Under the pieces are notes generated by a model that saw only the letters and a list, made by a program, of their open reading frames with translations, searched no databases and was not told the DNA's origin. Made by a program: the position numbers and the translations under genes. A stretch of DNA of 64,000 nucleotides from Ensifer adhaerens (GTDB taxonomy: Bacteria; Pseudomonadota; Alphaproteobacteria; Rhizobiales; Rhizobiaceae). Shown here in pieces: positions 8,123-19,081 of the stretch. The stretch is taken from contig NZ_JABEKT010000002.1 in the NCBI RefSeq assembly GCF_013283195.1, positions 992,001 through 1,056,000 of the forward strand, written 5' to 3'. Each line of letters opens with the position of its first letter. Position 1 is the first letter of the stretch.

Positions 8123-8780
8123 TCCGGATCAGAGCCAGGGGCGATCGCCGGCCGAGCGCATCCTGCTGGCGCTCAAACTGCAAGGGCCGCAAACGGCCGC
8201 CGCGCTCGGCAAGCGCCTGTCGATATCGGGCGAGGCGGCACGCCAGCAGCTCGTCCGCCTTGCGGAGGACGGCCTCGTCAATGCCTGGTCGGAGGCGCGG
8301 GGCGTCGGCCGTCCCTCGCAGTTCTGGGGGCTGACTGTCTCAGGCCATGCGGAATTCCCCGATACCCATGCGGAACTGACCGTCCAGCTGCTGCGCACCA
8401 TCCGTCAGACGCTCGGGGATGCGGCGGTGGATCGCATCATCGCGGCGCGCGAGGAGGAGACGCGAGCCGGCTATCGCGCGGCGCTTGAAGGTGCAAAGAG
8501 CCTGCGGGAGCGGGTGGAAAAGTTGGTTTGGCTGCGGACGGCCGAAGGCTATATGGCCGGCTATGAGGAGCCAGGCGATGGCACCTTTCTCTTCGTCGAG
8601 AACCATTGTCCGATCTGCGCTGCCGCCGCCAGCTGCCAGGGCTTTTGCCGGGCGGAGATCAGCGTCTTTCGCGATATCCTGGGCAAGGACGTTGCGGTCG
8701 AGCGCACCGAACATGTTCTCGCCGGCGCGCGCCGCTGCGCCTACGTCATCGCCCCGGCAACCACCGAAGGTGCCGCCTGA
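8100..8780 (+). CDS. SufR-like Fe-S cluster transcriptional regulator
   Basis: A 226-aa regulator: a winged helix-turn-helix at residues ~18-82 (Ala-Ala-Ala-Leu-Gly-Lys-Arg-Leu-Ser-Ile-Ser-Gly-Glu-Ala-Ala-Arg-Gln-Gln then Gly-Arg-Pro) and a C-terminal cysteine cluster with Cys170, Cys173, Cys179, Cys183 and Cys213. The Cys-Pro-Ile-Cys / Cys-Gln-Gly-Phe-Cys / Arg-Arg-Cys arrangement is typical of SufR-type proteins that bind a [4Fe-4S] cluster and sense Fe-S or oxidative status. No suf genes are nearby; the divergent neighbour is sodB. The ribosome-binding site before ATG 8100 is weak. Confidence 0.8.
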   Translation: MSSDHLLNPDQSQGRSPAERILLALKLQGPQTAAALGKRLSISGEAARQQLVRLAEDGLVNAWSEARGVGRPSQFWGLTVSGHAEFPDTHAELTVQLLRTIRQTLGDAAVDRIIAAREEETRAGYRAALEGAKSLRERVEKLVWLRTAEGYMAGYEEPGDGTFLFVENHCPICAAAASCQGFCRAEISVFRDILGKDVAVERTEHVLAGARRCAYVIAPATTEGAA

Positions 8781-8962
8781 CGGCGGCCGGTCCGGCGCGT
8801 CATTGCCTGTGTGGCTGCCCCGACAATGCTGAGAGGCCGCCGGGTGTCAGATGCGCCTGATGGACGTGCAAGGCGTTTGAAACGGCTGCCTATCCATGAA
8901 TGCGCGCAATAGCATGGCTGACCGGATGCTGGCTGCGCCTGGGGCCATCAACATAGCAGGTG

Positions 8963-9730
8963 TCAGCGCGCGCCCATGCGCAAGGCGCCGTCGAGACGGA
9001 TGACTTCGCCGTTCAGCATCCGGTTCTCGCAGATATGCTGAACAAGGGCTGCAAATTCCTCGGGCTTGCCGAGACGCTGCGGGAAGGGAACACTCTTGCC
9101 GAGCGAATCCTGAACCTCCTGCGGCATGCCAGCCATCATCGGCGTTTCAAAAATGCCGGGTGCGATTGCAACGACGCGGATGCCGTGTCGCGCGAGTTCT
9201 CGGGCGATCGGCAGCGTCATGGCGACGACGCCGCCCTTCGAGGCGGAATAGGCCGCCTGGCCGACTTGCCCGTCGAAGGCGGCAACGGAAGCCGTGTTGA
9301 TGATGACGCCACGCTCGCCGTCTTCGCCAGGCGCTTCCTTTTCCATCGCGGCTGCCGCCAGCCGTACCATGTTGAATGTGCCGATGAGATTGATGCCGAC
9401 CGCTCGGGCAAAGCTCTCAAGCCGATGGGGACCTTCACGGCCGAGCACCTTTTCGCCCGGCGCGATGCCGGCGCAGTTCACCAGCCCATGGAGGTGTCCA
9501 AACGTATCGACAGCCGCGGAAACGGCGGCCGCGCCTTCGGCCTCGCTGGTGACGTCGGTCTTGACGAAAAGAGCATTGTTTCCGAGCGCCTCGGCCATTG
9601 CCTGGCCGGCGTCTTCGTTGATGTCGGCAAGCACCACACGCGCGCCGTTACCGTGCAAGAGCCGCGCAACACCGGCGCCAAGGCCCGAACCACCACCGGT
9701 TACAATGAAGACTTTTCCGTCGATCAGCAT
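8963..9730 (-). CDS. SDR-family 3-hydroxyacyl-CoA dehydrogenase-like oxidoreductase
   Basis: A 255-aa classical short-chain dehydrogenase/reductase. It has the NAD-binding Thr-Gly-Gly-Gly-Ser-Gly-Leu-Gly (residues ~11-18), Asp at the end of beta2 (NAD preference), the Asn-Cys-Ala-Gly motif and the catalytic Tyr-Ser-Ala-Ser-Lys. The overall pattern ([15 protein letters not shown]) resembles the type II 3-hydroxyacyl-CoA dehydrogenase (HSD17B10-like) subgroup of fatty acid and isoleucine oxidation. Start ATG 9730 follows a strong GGGAGGAG; the frame stays open far upstream but that extension is antisense to queC. Monocistronic. Confidence 0.85.
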   Translation of the reverse strand: MLIDGKVFIVTGGGSGLGAGVARLLHGNGARVVLADINEDAGQAMAEALGNNALFVKTDVTSEAEGAAAVSAAVDTFGHLHGLVNCAGIAPGEKVLGREGPHRLESFARAVGINLIGTFNMVRLAAAAMEKEAPGEDGERGVIINTASVAAFDGQVGQAAYSASKGGVVAMTLPIARELARHGIRVVAIAPGIFETPMMAGMPQEVQDSLGKSVPFPQRLGKPEEFAALVQHICENRMLNGEVIRLDGALRMGAR

Positions 9731-9980
9731 TCCAGAACTCCTCCCAAATCGAACCCCGCAGCCATTCGGCGCTTGCCGCCAATAGCACAGCACGGAGCCC
9801 ACCGCCGTCAGGCGTGACGGCGCGACGTTAGCGCCTTTGAAACGCGGCGGAAATCGGCCGGAGTGATTTTTGATCCTGCGGCTGCGGATAAAATGGTCCG
9901 GCCGCATTTCCGCCGTCAGGCGAAGGCGTGGCGTCGAGGACTGGCCAAAACGACTGCAATGGCTTAAAGCAGCCCTGCAT

Positions 9981-10012
9981 CCGGTCGCAGCCCACCCGGT
10001 CAAAACAAGGGA
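9981..10012 (+). promoter_or_regulatory. Predicted preQ1-I riboswitch controlling queC translation
   Basis: Immediately upstream of queC the leader reads CCGG (P1 5' arm, 9981-9984), TCGCAG (loop 1), CCC (9991-9993), then CCGG (P1 3' arm, 9996-9999), followed by TCAAAACAAGGGA. This matches the preQ1-I aptamer: an H-type pseudoknot in which loop CCC pairs with GGG (10009-10011) of the A-rich tail. AAGGGA is also the queC Shine-Dalgarno, 9 bases before ATG 10022, so ligand binding would hide it. The layout resembles the translational Thermoanaerobacter tengcongensis example known from the literature. Confidence 0.8.
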
Positions 10013-10021
10013 TCCACATTT

Positions 10022-10732
10022 ATGAGAACTATCGTCATCTGCTCCGGCGGATTGGACTCCGTTTCGCTCGCCTATAGAATAGCGGCGGAACAGGAGCTCG
10101 TCGGCCTGCTTTCCTTCGACTACGGCCAACGCCATCGCAAGGAGCTCGACTTCGCCGCTGCCTGCGCCCGCCGGCTTGGCGTTCCACATGAGATCATCGA
10201 TATCACCGGCGTCGGCCGGCACCTGACCGGATCGGCGCTGACCGATGATATCGACGTGCCCGACGGCCATTATGCCGAGGAGACAATGAAGGCGACGGTC
10301 GTGCCGAACCGCAACGCCATCATGCTGGCGATCGCCTTCGGGCTCGCCTCGGCGCAGAAGGCCGAAGCGGTCGCCGTTGCCGTCCATGGCGGCGACCACT
10401 TCATCTATCCCGATTGTCGGCCGGGCTTCATCGACGCGTTCCAGAAGATGCAGGACGAAGCGCTTGACGGTTATGGCAGCGTCAGGCTTTACGCCCCCTA
10501 TGTCGATGTTCCCAAGGCGGCGATCGTCGCCGATGGCGCCAGGCACGGCACGCCCTTCGGCGAGACCTGGTCCTGCTACAAGGGTGGTGAGAGCCATTGC
10601 GGGCGCTGCGGCACCTGTGTCGAGCGGCGCGAGGCCTTCCATCTGGCCGGCGTCGAGGATCCGACCGAGTATGCCGATCCGGATTTCTGGCGCGCCGCCA
10701 CCAGCCGCTTCTTGGCGCAGGAGGTTCGCTGA
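10022..10732 (+). CDS. queC: 7-cyano-7-deazaguanine synthase QueC
   Basis: A 236-aa ATP-dependent enzyme that converts 7-carboxy-7-deazaguanine to preQ0 for queuosine biosynthesis. The PP-loop Ser-Gly-Gly-Leu-Asp-Ser lies at residues 8-13. The C-terminal zinc cysteines are in Trp-Ser-Cys-Tyr-Lys-Gly-Gly and Cys-Gly-Arg-Cys-Gly-Thr-Cys. First gene of queC-queD-queE; translation is likely controlled by the predicted preQ1 aptamer just upstream. The stop overlaps the queD start (TGATG). QueF, needed for the next step, is not in the window. Confidence 0.96.
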   Translation: MRTIVICSGGLDSVSLAYRIAAEQELVGLLSFDYGQRHRKELDFAAACARRLGVPHEIIDITGVGRHLTGSALTDDIDVPDGHYAEETMKATVVPNRNAIMLAIAFGLASAQKAEAVAVAVHGGDHFIYPDCRPGFIDAFQKMQDEALDGYGSVRLYAPYVDVPKAAIVADGARHGTPFGETWSCYKGGESHCGRCGTCVERREAFHLAGVEDPTEYADPDFWRAATSRFLAQEVR

Positions 10733-11088
10733 TGTACCGCATCACCAAGGAGTTTCATTTCTCCGCTTCGCACCAGCTGAGCCATCTGCCCGCCGATCAC
10801 CAATGTGCGCGACTGCACGGCCACAACTACATCGTCGAGGTCGAACTTGCCGCCACCGAACTCGATGAAAACGGGTTCGTGCGGGACTATCATGACCTGG
10901 CGCCGCTCAAGCGCTACATCGACGGAAGTTTCGACCATCGCCACCTGAACGATGTGCTTGGCCACGAGCGGGTGACGTCGGAGTGCCTGGCAAAGCATTT
11001 CTACGATTGGTGCAAGGAGCGGCTGCCGGAAACGTCGGCCGTTCGCGTCAGCGAGACGCCGAAGACCTGGGCGGAATACCGGCCATGA
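10732..11088 (+). CDS. queD: 6-carboxy-5,6,7,8-tetrahydropterin synthase QueD
   Basis: A 118-aa member of the 6-pyruvoyl-tetrahydropterin synthase fold family, making 6-carboxytetrahydropterin from 7,8-dihydroneopterin triphosphate. Zinc histidines lie in Phe-Ser-Ala-Ser-His (first) and Leu-His-Gly-His-Asn-Tyr (second pair); the catalytic Cys is in Gln-Cys-Ala-Arg-Leu-His-Gly-His. The later Phe-Asp-His-Arg-His-Leu-Asn segment is also typical. Start ATG 10732 overlaps the queC stop, and the stop overlaps the queE start (ATGA), so the three genes are translationally coupled. Confidence 0.95.
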   Translation: MYRITKEFHFSASHQLSHLPADHQCARLHGHNYIVEVELAATELDENGFVRDYHDLAPLKRYIDGSFDHRHLNDVLGHERVTSECLAKHFYDWCKERLPETSAVRVSETPKTWAEYRP

Positions 11089-11813
11089 CCGGTGCCGCGA
11101 TCCGCGTCAGCGAGATCTTCGGGCCGACGATCCAGGGAGAGGGCGTCTTGATCGGCCAGCCGACCGTGTTCGTTCGCACCGGTGGCTGCGATTACCGCTG
11201 TTCCTGGTGCGATACGCTGCACGCCGTCGACAGCCAATACCGCGAAGAATGGCTGCCGATGTCGGTCGACGCAGTCTGGAGTGAAGTCGAGCGGCTCTCC
11301 GGCGGCGTGCCGCTGACCGTCTCGCTTTCCGGTGGCAACCCCGCCATCCAGCCGCTCGGGCCGCTGATCGATCGTGGCCACAGCGAAGGCTATCGTTTTG
11401 CGCTGGAGACGCAGGGCAGCGTCGCCAGGGACTGGTTCGCCAATCTCGACGTGCTGGTCCTCAGCCCGAAACCGCCATCGAGCGGGATGGAAACCGACTT
11501 CGCAAGACTGGATGACTGTCTTTCGACGGCCGCCGGCGGTCCGATGACGGTGCTCAAGATCGTCGTCTTCGACGATCGAGACTATGCCTATGCCAGGGAC
11601 ATCGCCCGGCGGTACCCGGAGCTGCCTGTCTACCTGCAACCCGGAAACCATACGCCGCCGCCGCCGGAAGACGACAGCGCGACCGTAGACATAGGCGGCA
11701 TCATGAACCGTATGCTCTGGCTGGTCGACAAGGTGACCGGCGACAGATGGTTCGATGCGCGGGTGTTGCCGCAGCTGCATGTGCTGTTGTGGGGTAATCG
11801 CCGCGGCGTTTGA
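11085..11813 (+). CDS. queE: 7-carboxy-7-deazaguanine synthase QueE
   Basis: A 242-aa radical SAM enzyme that contracts 6-carboxytetrahydropterin to 7-carboxy-7-deazaguanine. The cluster motif is Cys-Asp-Tyr-Arg-Cys-Ser-Trp-Cys (CX3CX2C) at residues ~31-38. It is preceded by the substrate-contact segment [10 protein letters not shown]. Thr-Val-Ser-Leu-Ser-Gly-Gly-Asn-Pro replaces the usual GGEP with GGNP, as in this QueE subfamily. Last gene of the queCDE operon; start ATG 11085 overlaps the queD stop by 4 bases. Confidence 0.94.
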   Translation: MTGAAIRVSEIFGPTIQGEGVLIGQPTVFVRTGGCDYRCSWCDTLHAVDSQYREEWLPMSVDAVWSEVERLSGGVPLTVSLSGGNPAIQPLGPLIDRGHSEGYRFALETQGSVARDWFANLDVLVLSPKPPSSGMETDFARLDDCLSTAAGGPMTVLKIVVFDDRDYAYARDIARRYPELPVYLQPGNHTPPPPEDDSATVDIGGIMNRMLWLVDKVTGDRWFDARVLPQLHVLLWGNRRGV

Positions 11814-11995
11814 ATGGGGGGGCGCGGTCGGTTGCTTGCCGCACCCTGCTCACTTTCGACAGCATCCAGGGAGGCAGTGTTCAAGCTTTCTGTTCCATCG
11901 GGCGGATTGGTATCCGCGGCGCTCCGACCGAGAGCTGCGGCCCGTGTCAAAGCCAAGAACGGCTGAGCACATTCCGACCGTTTCTTCAGCGGTCG

Positions 11996-13912
11996 CTATC
12001 CGGGTTCACCGGCCGAGACTTGCTCCAATTCGTAGATCTCTACCGCTTCCATCCGCCCCTTCACTTTCACTGGGCCGAGCGAGCGGAACGCGAATTGATC
12101 CGCAACGACATGCTGGATCGCTGCGCTTGCAAGGATGGTCGTTCCGAACTCCTTGTTCAGACCCTCCAACCTCGACGCGACGTTGATCGTATCGCCCATG
12201 GCTGTGTATTGCTGGCGCGAGATTGCGCCGAAACTGCCGACGACAGCCTGCCCGGTGTGCAAGCCGAACCGCGTTTGCAGTTCGGGGCGGCCAATTTTCC
12301 TGTTGTTTTCGTTCAGTTCGTCGACGGCAACACTCATGGCGAGCGCACAGCGACAGCCAAAGGCGACGTGATCAGCCTGTCTAATGGGCGCATTCCACAT
12401 GACAAAAATGGAATCGCCGAGATATTGAACGACCGTGCCGCGGTGGCGCTCGGCAATCTGGTTCAACAGTTCGAAGTAGGTGGACAGGATTTCGACGACG
12501 TCTTCGGGCGGGTGCCGTTCGGAGATCGTGGTGAAGTCGCGAATGTCCGTGAACAGGACCGTCACGTCCTGCCGAGCCGCCTTCGTCGAGGTATCGGCAG
12601 GGTCGACGATCCGTCGGACCACTTCCCTGGGAACGTAGAGGGCAAACTGCGCTATGGCACGCCGTGAGGCAGCCAGCGCACCTGCGAGCGTATTGATCTC
12701 ACTGATCCAGGAAGGCGACGTTCCCTTTCCGGCGAAATCCAGATCCCCGATCTTCCGCGCTTCGGCGGCAAGCTGATAGAGAGAAGCACTGATCAGGCGC
12801 GCGAGAACAATCGACGCACCGACGCCCGCGATGACAAAGATCGCAGCCATCACGACGTTGCGTACGAGCTGTCTGTTTGCCTGGCTTACAAGATCGTCGA
12901 ACGGCACGACGACGGCGACGGAGGTGCCTTTGAACAGGTCCGAGAAGGTGACTGGAGCGATCTCGACAAGATAGGGCTCACCGTCGAGCTCGAACCGGGC
13001 CAGGTCCCCGTTTGCAAGCTTGGCGTCCCGGCGGAGCCGGATCACCGTGTCGACAGTTCGGTCCAAGGCCTTTGCCGCTCCATCGTCGGCCTCGCCGCGC
13101 TGCGTCCACAGGCCCAGTATCCTGCTCATCATCGCCGGGTCCGAATGTGCCACCAGCCCGTCTTGTTCATCGAGGATGTAGCTGCGGGCACGCGGCGATA
13201 TCTCGCGCGCGTCGAGCAGTCGGCTAACGGTCTCAAGGTGTATGTTGACGCCGACCGCGATCTGGCCGTTGTCCTTCATGGGCGCTGCGATCGTGAGGGT
13301 CGGCACCTTCAATGTTCCGCTGACGAAGGGGCCAACGGAAACAGGCTTCTGATGCTGAAGAACCGCGCGATACCAGGGACGCTGTCGCGGATCGAATGTC
13401 GTTCCTTCCGATCGGCGTTCGGCGATGAAGCGGCCTCCGGCATCGAGGAATCTCATGATCTCGATTTTTCCAGCATTTTCATGCGCCACAATTCTGATGG
13501 CAAAACCTGTGCCTTCGGGCGCCGAAAGTGTTGTTCGGACATAAGGATTGGCAGCGTTGATTGCCTGGATGTAGGATCCGTCGGGATATCCGGCCAGCAT
13601 GCTCGTTGCATTCGGAACGTTTCGAAGGACCTCAAGGAAGAACGCTTGCTTTTCTTCCAATTCGAGGGGTGGACGAGAGACGATGTGCTGCAAGGTGGAG
13701 GCGACGGCGACGGCCTCGTATCCTCCGGTCAGCGCATACTTGTAACCCTCGACCAGACGCAGGCTCATCTGCCGCATCTGCCTTTCACCTGCCACGATCG
13801 CCGCTTCGCGTCCCTGGCTGAACGCCATCCAGATCAGCGGTATCGAAATGCACAGCAGCAGCGTCGCGACCAGGACGCTGAGGTGCAATCTTAGAGGTTT
13901 CGACCAGCGCAC
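11996..13912 (-). CDS. Membrane sensor class III adenylate/guanylate cyclase
   Basis: About 638 aa from GTG 13912 (AGAGGG nine bases upstream); a longer frame to 14080 has no better start. Order: TM1 (residues ~9-32), large periplasmic sensor domain of Cache type (~33-365, with Arg-Gln-Arg-Pro-Trp-Tyr-Arg), TM2 (~372-395), a short HAMP-like linker, then the cyclase domain (~455-625). Metal aspartates are in Phe-Thr-Asp-Ile-Arg-Asp-Phe and Leu-Gly-Asp-Ser-Ile-Phe, and the transition-state Asn-Val-Ala-Ser-Arg is present. The base-specifying Lys expected before the second Asp is Gln (Val-Gln-Tyr-Leu-Gly-Asp), so ATP versus GTP preference is uncertain. Monocistronic. Confidence 0.88.
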   Translation of the reverse strand: MRWSKPLRLHLSVLVATLLLCISIPLIWMAFSQGREAAIVAGERQMRQMSLRLVEGYKYALTGGYEAVAVASTLQHIVSRPPLELEEKQAFFLEVLRNVPNATSMLAGYPDGSYIQAINAANPYVRTTLSAPEGTGFAIRIVAHENAGKIEIMRFLDAGGRFIAERRSEGTTFDPRQRPWYRAVLQHQKPVSVGPFVSGTLKVPTLTIAAPMKDNGQIAVGVNIHLETVSRLLDAREISPRARSYILDEQDGLVAHSDPAMMSRILGLWTQRGEADDGAAKALDRTVDTVIRLRRDAKLANGDLARFELDGEPYLVEIAPVTFSDLFKGTSVAVVVPFDDLVSQANRQLVRNVVMAAIFVIAGVGASIVLARLISASLYQLAAEARKIGDLDFAGKGTSPSWISEINTLAGALAASRRAIAQFALYVPREVVRRIVDPADTSTKAARQDVTVLFTDIRDFTTISERHPPEDVVEILSTYFELLNQIAERHRGTVVQYLGDSIFVMWNAPIRQADHVAFGCRCALAMSVAVDELNENNRKIGRPELQTRFGLHTGQAVVGSFGAISRQQYTAMGDTINVASRLEGLNKEFGTTILASAAIQHVVADQFAFRSLGPVKVKGRMEAVEIYELEQVSAGEPG

Positions 13913-14571
13913 GTGATTACCCTCTGAGACCCAAGAGCTCGCGAAATGTACAGCTACTGGAACGCCGCGACCACTCTCGCAGGTGGATATAGGACGATGG
14001 AGTATGCGGAGCACAATAGGAGGAGCGTGCCAATCTTCCGATAAGCGGTTGTACCGCTTTCGGGATTGAGAGGCTGCCAATCCTGCATATCTTTCGCCGG
14101 CGTCAAATCAGGCGCCAGTTGGCATTGAGGTTGCCCTGGTTGCTCTGATCCCCGTCTTCTACGGTGTCACTGGTTCGGCCGGTCTTGTCATCAGCTTTGC
14201 GCCGAAATGCATGCTGGACCTACCCAATCGCAATTTTCGAACTCAGGAAGGCGAGGGATGTCGACTTCAGGATCGGGCTTGGGGTCGCCTTGGTCCAGGG
14301 GCGGTCCAACGGCTGCCCGGGACGACATCATCGATATCGCGAGGTCGCTTGTGAGGCAGGGTAAGGGGTAGTCGATGGCTTGCGAGCCTTTGGGTGCGCG
14401 CTGTCGACCAGGCGGAGCGGGTTGCCTGGGGGAAACCGTCCCGGTTCCGCGTTTTTGGCGGCACTATTCAGAACTCCTGCGGAGACCCACTTTACCGGTC
14501 TAGCTGCGCGTTTTTGGGTGTCTGCTATTTCCTGTCGTCGCCATACCGATGATCGACGCAACGGCTTGTTT
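13913..14571. other. Gene-free stretch between cyclase and oxyR
   Basis: About 660 bases without a convincing gene. The left part (13913-14080) is the leader of the cyclase gene and remains open in its frame. The right part is GC-rich sequence with short open frames on both strands, none with family-like translation apart from the small remnant listed at 14258-14371. Confidence 0.5.
14258..14371 (+). pseudogene. Possible remnant of a TetR-type regulator N-terminus
   Basis: A 37-codon frame starts at ATG 14258 behind AAGGCGAGGG and ends in a TAG. Its C-terminal half reads TAARDDIIDIARSLVRQGKG, which resembles the first helix of TetR-family DNA-binding domains. Sequence after the stop in the same frame (Ser-Met-Ala) would continue helix 2, but downstream residues do not look like a TetR protein. 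It may be a decayed gene or chance; the evidence is weak. Confidence 0.2.
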
Positions 14572-15489
14572 TTACCGGGCGCCATCCATTTGCCTCTGCC
14601 TGCTCAGCCCGGCATTGCGCACCACGTCGGCGATCCGAGTGAACTGCGCCGACAATGGATTGGTCTTTCGCCAGACCATCCCGATCGTTCGGCTGGGGCG
14701 GGGGCGGGCGAGCCGGGACACGCCAACCGAAGAGGATCGCGTTTCGGTCTCGATGGCCATCTCGGGAATAAGCGTCACACCTATGCCCGCACCGACCATC
14801 TGAACGAGGGTCGAAAGCGAACTGCCTTCCATCACGTCGCGCGTCGATGCCGCGGTGATGTTGCAGACGGAGAGGGCCTGATCCCGGAAGCAATGCCCCT
14901 CTTCCAGCAGCAACAGGCGCATCTCGTGAAGCCTTTCCGAAGCCGGCACCGGCTTTTCCGCATCCTCCAGCGGCCGCACCAGCACAAACTCCTCGTCAAA
15001 GAGGGGGACTTCCTCCAGCGTAGGCTCCGAAATTGGCAACGCGACGATGGCGAGATCCAGTTTCGCCTCTGCCAGGTCCTCGATCAGTCTTCGCGTGATC
15101 GCTTCGCGCGGCCGCGGATCGAGCCCCGGATAGAGTTGCGCGAGCGATTTGATGATGCTTGGTAGCAGGTAGGGCGCGACCGTTGGAATGATGCCGAGGC
15201 GAAGACGGCCGGCAAGCGGCCCATGAGCCGCCCTTCCGAGGTCTCCCAGTTCGTCGACAGCGTGCAGGATAGCGCGGGCACGGCCAACGAACTCTTCGCC
15301 GAGGCTTGTCAGCCGTATGCGGCGCCCACCTCTCTCCACGAGTGGCGCACCGAGCAGTTCCTCCAGTTCCCTTATCTGCACGGAGAGCGCGGGCTGCGAG
15401 ATGGCGCAGCTTTCCGCGGCGCGGCCGAAATGGCCGATGCGGGCAAGGGCTTCGAAATAGCGGAGGTGTTTCATGGTCAGGCCATTCAT
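14572..15489 (-). CDS. oxyR: OxyR, peroxide-sensing LysR regulator
   Basis: A 305-aa LysR regulator: HTH in residues ~6-65 (Leu-Arg-Tyr-Phe-Glu-Ala-Leu-Ala, Ser-Gln-Pro-Ala-Leu-Ser) and a regulatory domain with Cys200 and Cys209 in Glu-Gly-His-Cys-Phe-Arg-Asp-Gln-Ala-Leu-Ser-Val-Cys. This is the redox pair spacing of E. coli OxyR (Cys199/Cys208). It is divergent from katG, its usual target. A second in-frame ATG six codons in (MKHLRYF) is a possible alternative start. Confidence 0.94.
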   Translation of the reverse strand: MNGLTMKHLRYFEALARIGHFGRAAESCAISQPALSVQIRELEELLGAPLVERGGRRIRLTSLGEEFVGRARAILHAVDELGDLGRAAHGPLAGRLRLGIIPTVAPYLLPSIIKSLAQLYPGLDPRPREAITRRLIEDLAEAKLDLAIVALPISEPTLEEVPLFDEEFVLVRPLEDAEKPVPASERLHEMRLLLLEEGHCFRDQALSVCNITAASTRDVMEGSSLSTLVQMVGAGIGVTLIPEMAIETETRSSSVGVSRLARPRPSRTIGMVWRKTNPLSAQFTRIADVVRNAGLSRQRQMDGAR

Positions 15490-17831
<2,342 letters not shown>

Positions 17832-17853
17832 TCACCGGGGCCTCCGTGTCAAC

Positions 17854-17879
17854 GCCTTCCCCCTCACCCGGGGGGAGGC
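17854..17879 (+). terminator. Hairpin terminator after katG
   Basis: GCCTTCCCCC (17854-17863) pairs with GGGGGGAGGC (17870-17879) with one G-U pair and a 6-base loop, 22 bases after the katG stop. It is followed by TCTTTG, a weak T-tract. Confidence 0.6.
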
Positions 17880-17954
17880 TCTTTGTCGCCTCGCTGGAAG
17901 ACGAGGCCGATGTCGCTGACCTCGCCGGAAGCGCGGACGGCCGGATGGTGTCGT

Positions 17955-18037
17955 TTAGAGCATTTCCGCCAGGAAATGCGTAAGAACAAGGAGATAGAGC
18001 GTTTCAGCGATTCCACCTAAGTCGGAAACACCCTAGA
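17955..18037. repeat. Intergenic palindromic repeat of rhizobial type
   Basis: A segment containing GCATTTCC-GCCA-GGAAATGC (17960-17979, perfect 8-bp arms) followed by a second part (gagcgtttcagcgattcc and a GTCGGAAACACC tail). Similar dispersed elements are, from memory, common between genes in Sinorhizobium and Rhizobium. Only one copy is seen in this window, so repeat status rests on recollection. Confidence 0.45.
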
Positions 18038-18044
18038 CATTGGC

Positions 18045-18557
18045 TCATAACTTCGCGAAAGCTACGCCTCTCCAGCCCCAGCCGGCTCGATGAGCGGCGT
18101 CAATCAGGGGCGTCTTTATTTCGGTGGTATTGAAGCGATATTCGTAAACCTTGCCATAGGACAAATCTTCCTTGAAGGCGAAAGCCATGTCGAAGCTTTT
18201 TTCCCACTTTCGACCGCGAAACGCATCAGCGCTCACCGTAAGCGTGGGCGCGCCGGCGCGCCATTCGACAGACCATTCCTGATCGACAGCGCGAACTTCG
18301 CAATTGGCAGCATCGAATTTCATCAGCACCTTGAACACCCTTTGTAGCCCGGCCTTGGCAAACAGCTCATACCAGCGGGCATCAACGATCTTCCATTCGG
18401 CGACGAGATCAACGCCTTCCGGCTTGCCGTCACGAATGATGAACGGCGCGGTCTTTCTGTTGATGGCGAGAAGATCGTTGCGAAGCGCTGCCGTCGATTG
18501 GCGGTCCGCGCCATTCGGCGCAGGTTTGTATCCCATCAGCCAGTCGAACAATTTCAC
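18045..18557 (-). CDS. Hypothetical protein, 170 aa
   Basis: Likely starts at GTG 18557 (KLFDWLMGYKPAPNG), where GAGGAA lies 7 bases upstream; the frame extends to 18614 with a poorer start. The product is soluble-looking and rich in aromatic residues (Ala-Glu-Trp-Lys-Ile-Val-Asp-Ala-Arg-Trp-Tyr, Gln-Glu-Trp-Ser-Val-Glu-Trp, Tyr-Glu-Tyr-Arg-Phe-Asn-Thr-Thr-Glu-Ile-Lys). I do not recognise a named domain. It is isolated, with a repeat element at its 3' side. Function unknown. Confidence 0.6.
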   Translation of the reverse strand: MKLFDWLMGYKPAPNGADRQSTAALRNDLLAINRKTAPFIIRDGKPEGVDLVAEWKIVDARWYELFAKAGLQRVFKVLMKFDAANCEVRAVDQEWSVEWRAGAPTLTVSADAFRGRKWEKSFDMAFAFKEDLSYGKVYEYRFNTTEIKTPLIDAAHRAGWGWRGVAFAKL

Positions 18558-19081
18558 GGCAGGTTCCTCAATCAGAGTACGGTGAACAATCTCTACAGTG
18601 AGACACATTAACAATCGAGATCATGTCGGGTTCAGCTGTTTGCCAGGCTGGCTGCGAGAACAGATGATGCAGGGACTTCGACCTCTCGGCCGAGGTGGTG
18701 CGCGCGGTTGCCGACAAAGCGGTGAGGAAAACAGGATGGGAACAGTCTATCCGGCGACGAATGGCGTGCCGGCGGCGTTCCTGGCCCGCATCGGCTGCAA
18801 GTTGTCCCGAAATCGAACGGCTTATCATGTCTGGCATACCTGCGATCGATTTAAGCGACAGTTCCGATGCGGGAGATTCCAGGGTCGGCCGCGCAGAGAG
18901 CCAGTGCGCGCACCAGATTCCCTCTGGTAAAGAGTAAAAGCATAACTGTTGAATTATGATTTCGACCCCATAATTCATTTTTACATCACCGTTTCGCATG
19001 GCAAACTGACAAGCATCAAATTCGGGTTGCTTTGCGATGACGGTGCCGGAACGGGAGTAGACGGTGCCACAGGGAGGAAAC
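18558..19081. other. Gene-free leader upstream of the branched-chain-type ABC operon
   Basis: About 520 bases with no convincing gene; an open minus-strand frame of 171 codons here has no protein-like features. The right third becomes AT-rich and contains the inverted repeat listed at 18951-18976. The ribosome-binding site for the solute-binding-protein gene (GGGAGG) is near 19073. Confidence 0.5.
18951..18976. promoter_or_regulatory. Inverted repeat, candidate operator of the ABC importer operon
   Basis: GAATTATG (18951-18958) and CATAATTC (18969-18976) form a perfect 8-bp inverted repeat with a 10-base spacer, in an AT-rich patch about 105 bases upstream of the solute-binding-protein start. 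Overall span suits a dimeric regulator; which one is unknown. Confidence 0.4.

Noticed and set aside
8963-10642. 559-codon minus-strand frame
   Set aside because: Only the last 255 codons (from 9730) are an SDR protein with a strong ribosome-binding site; the rest is antisense to queC and its leader, an effect of high GC.
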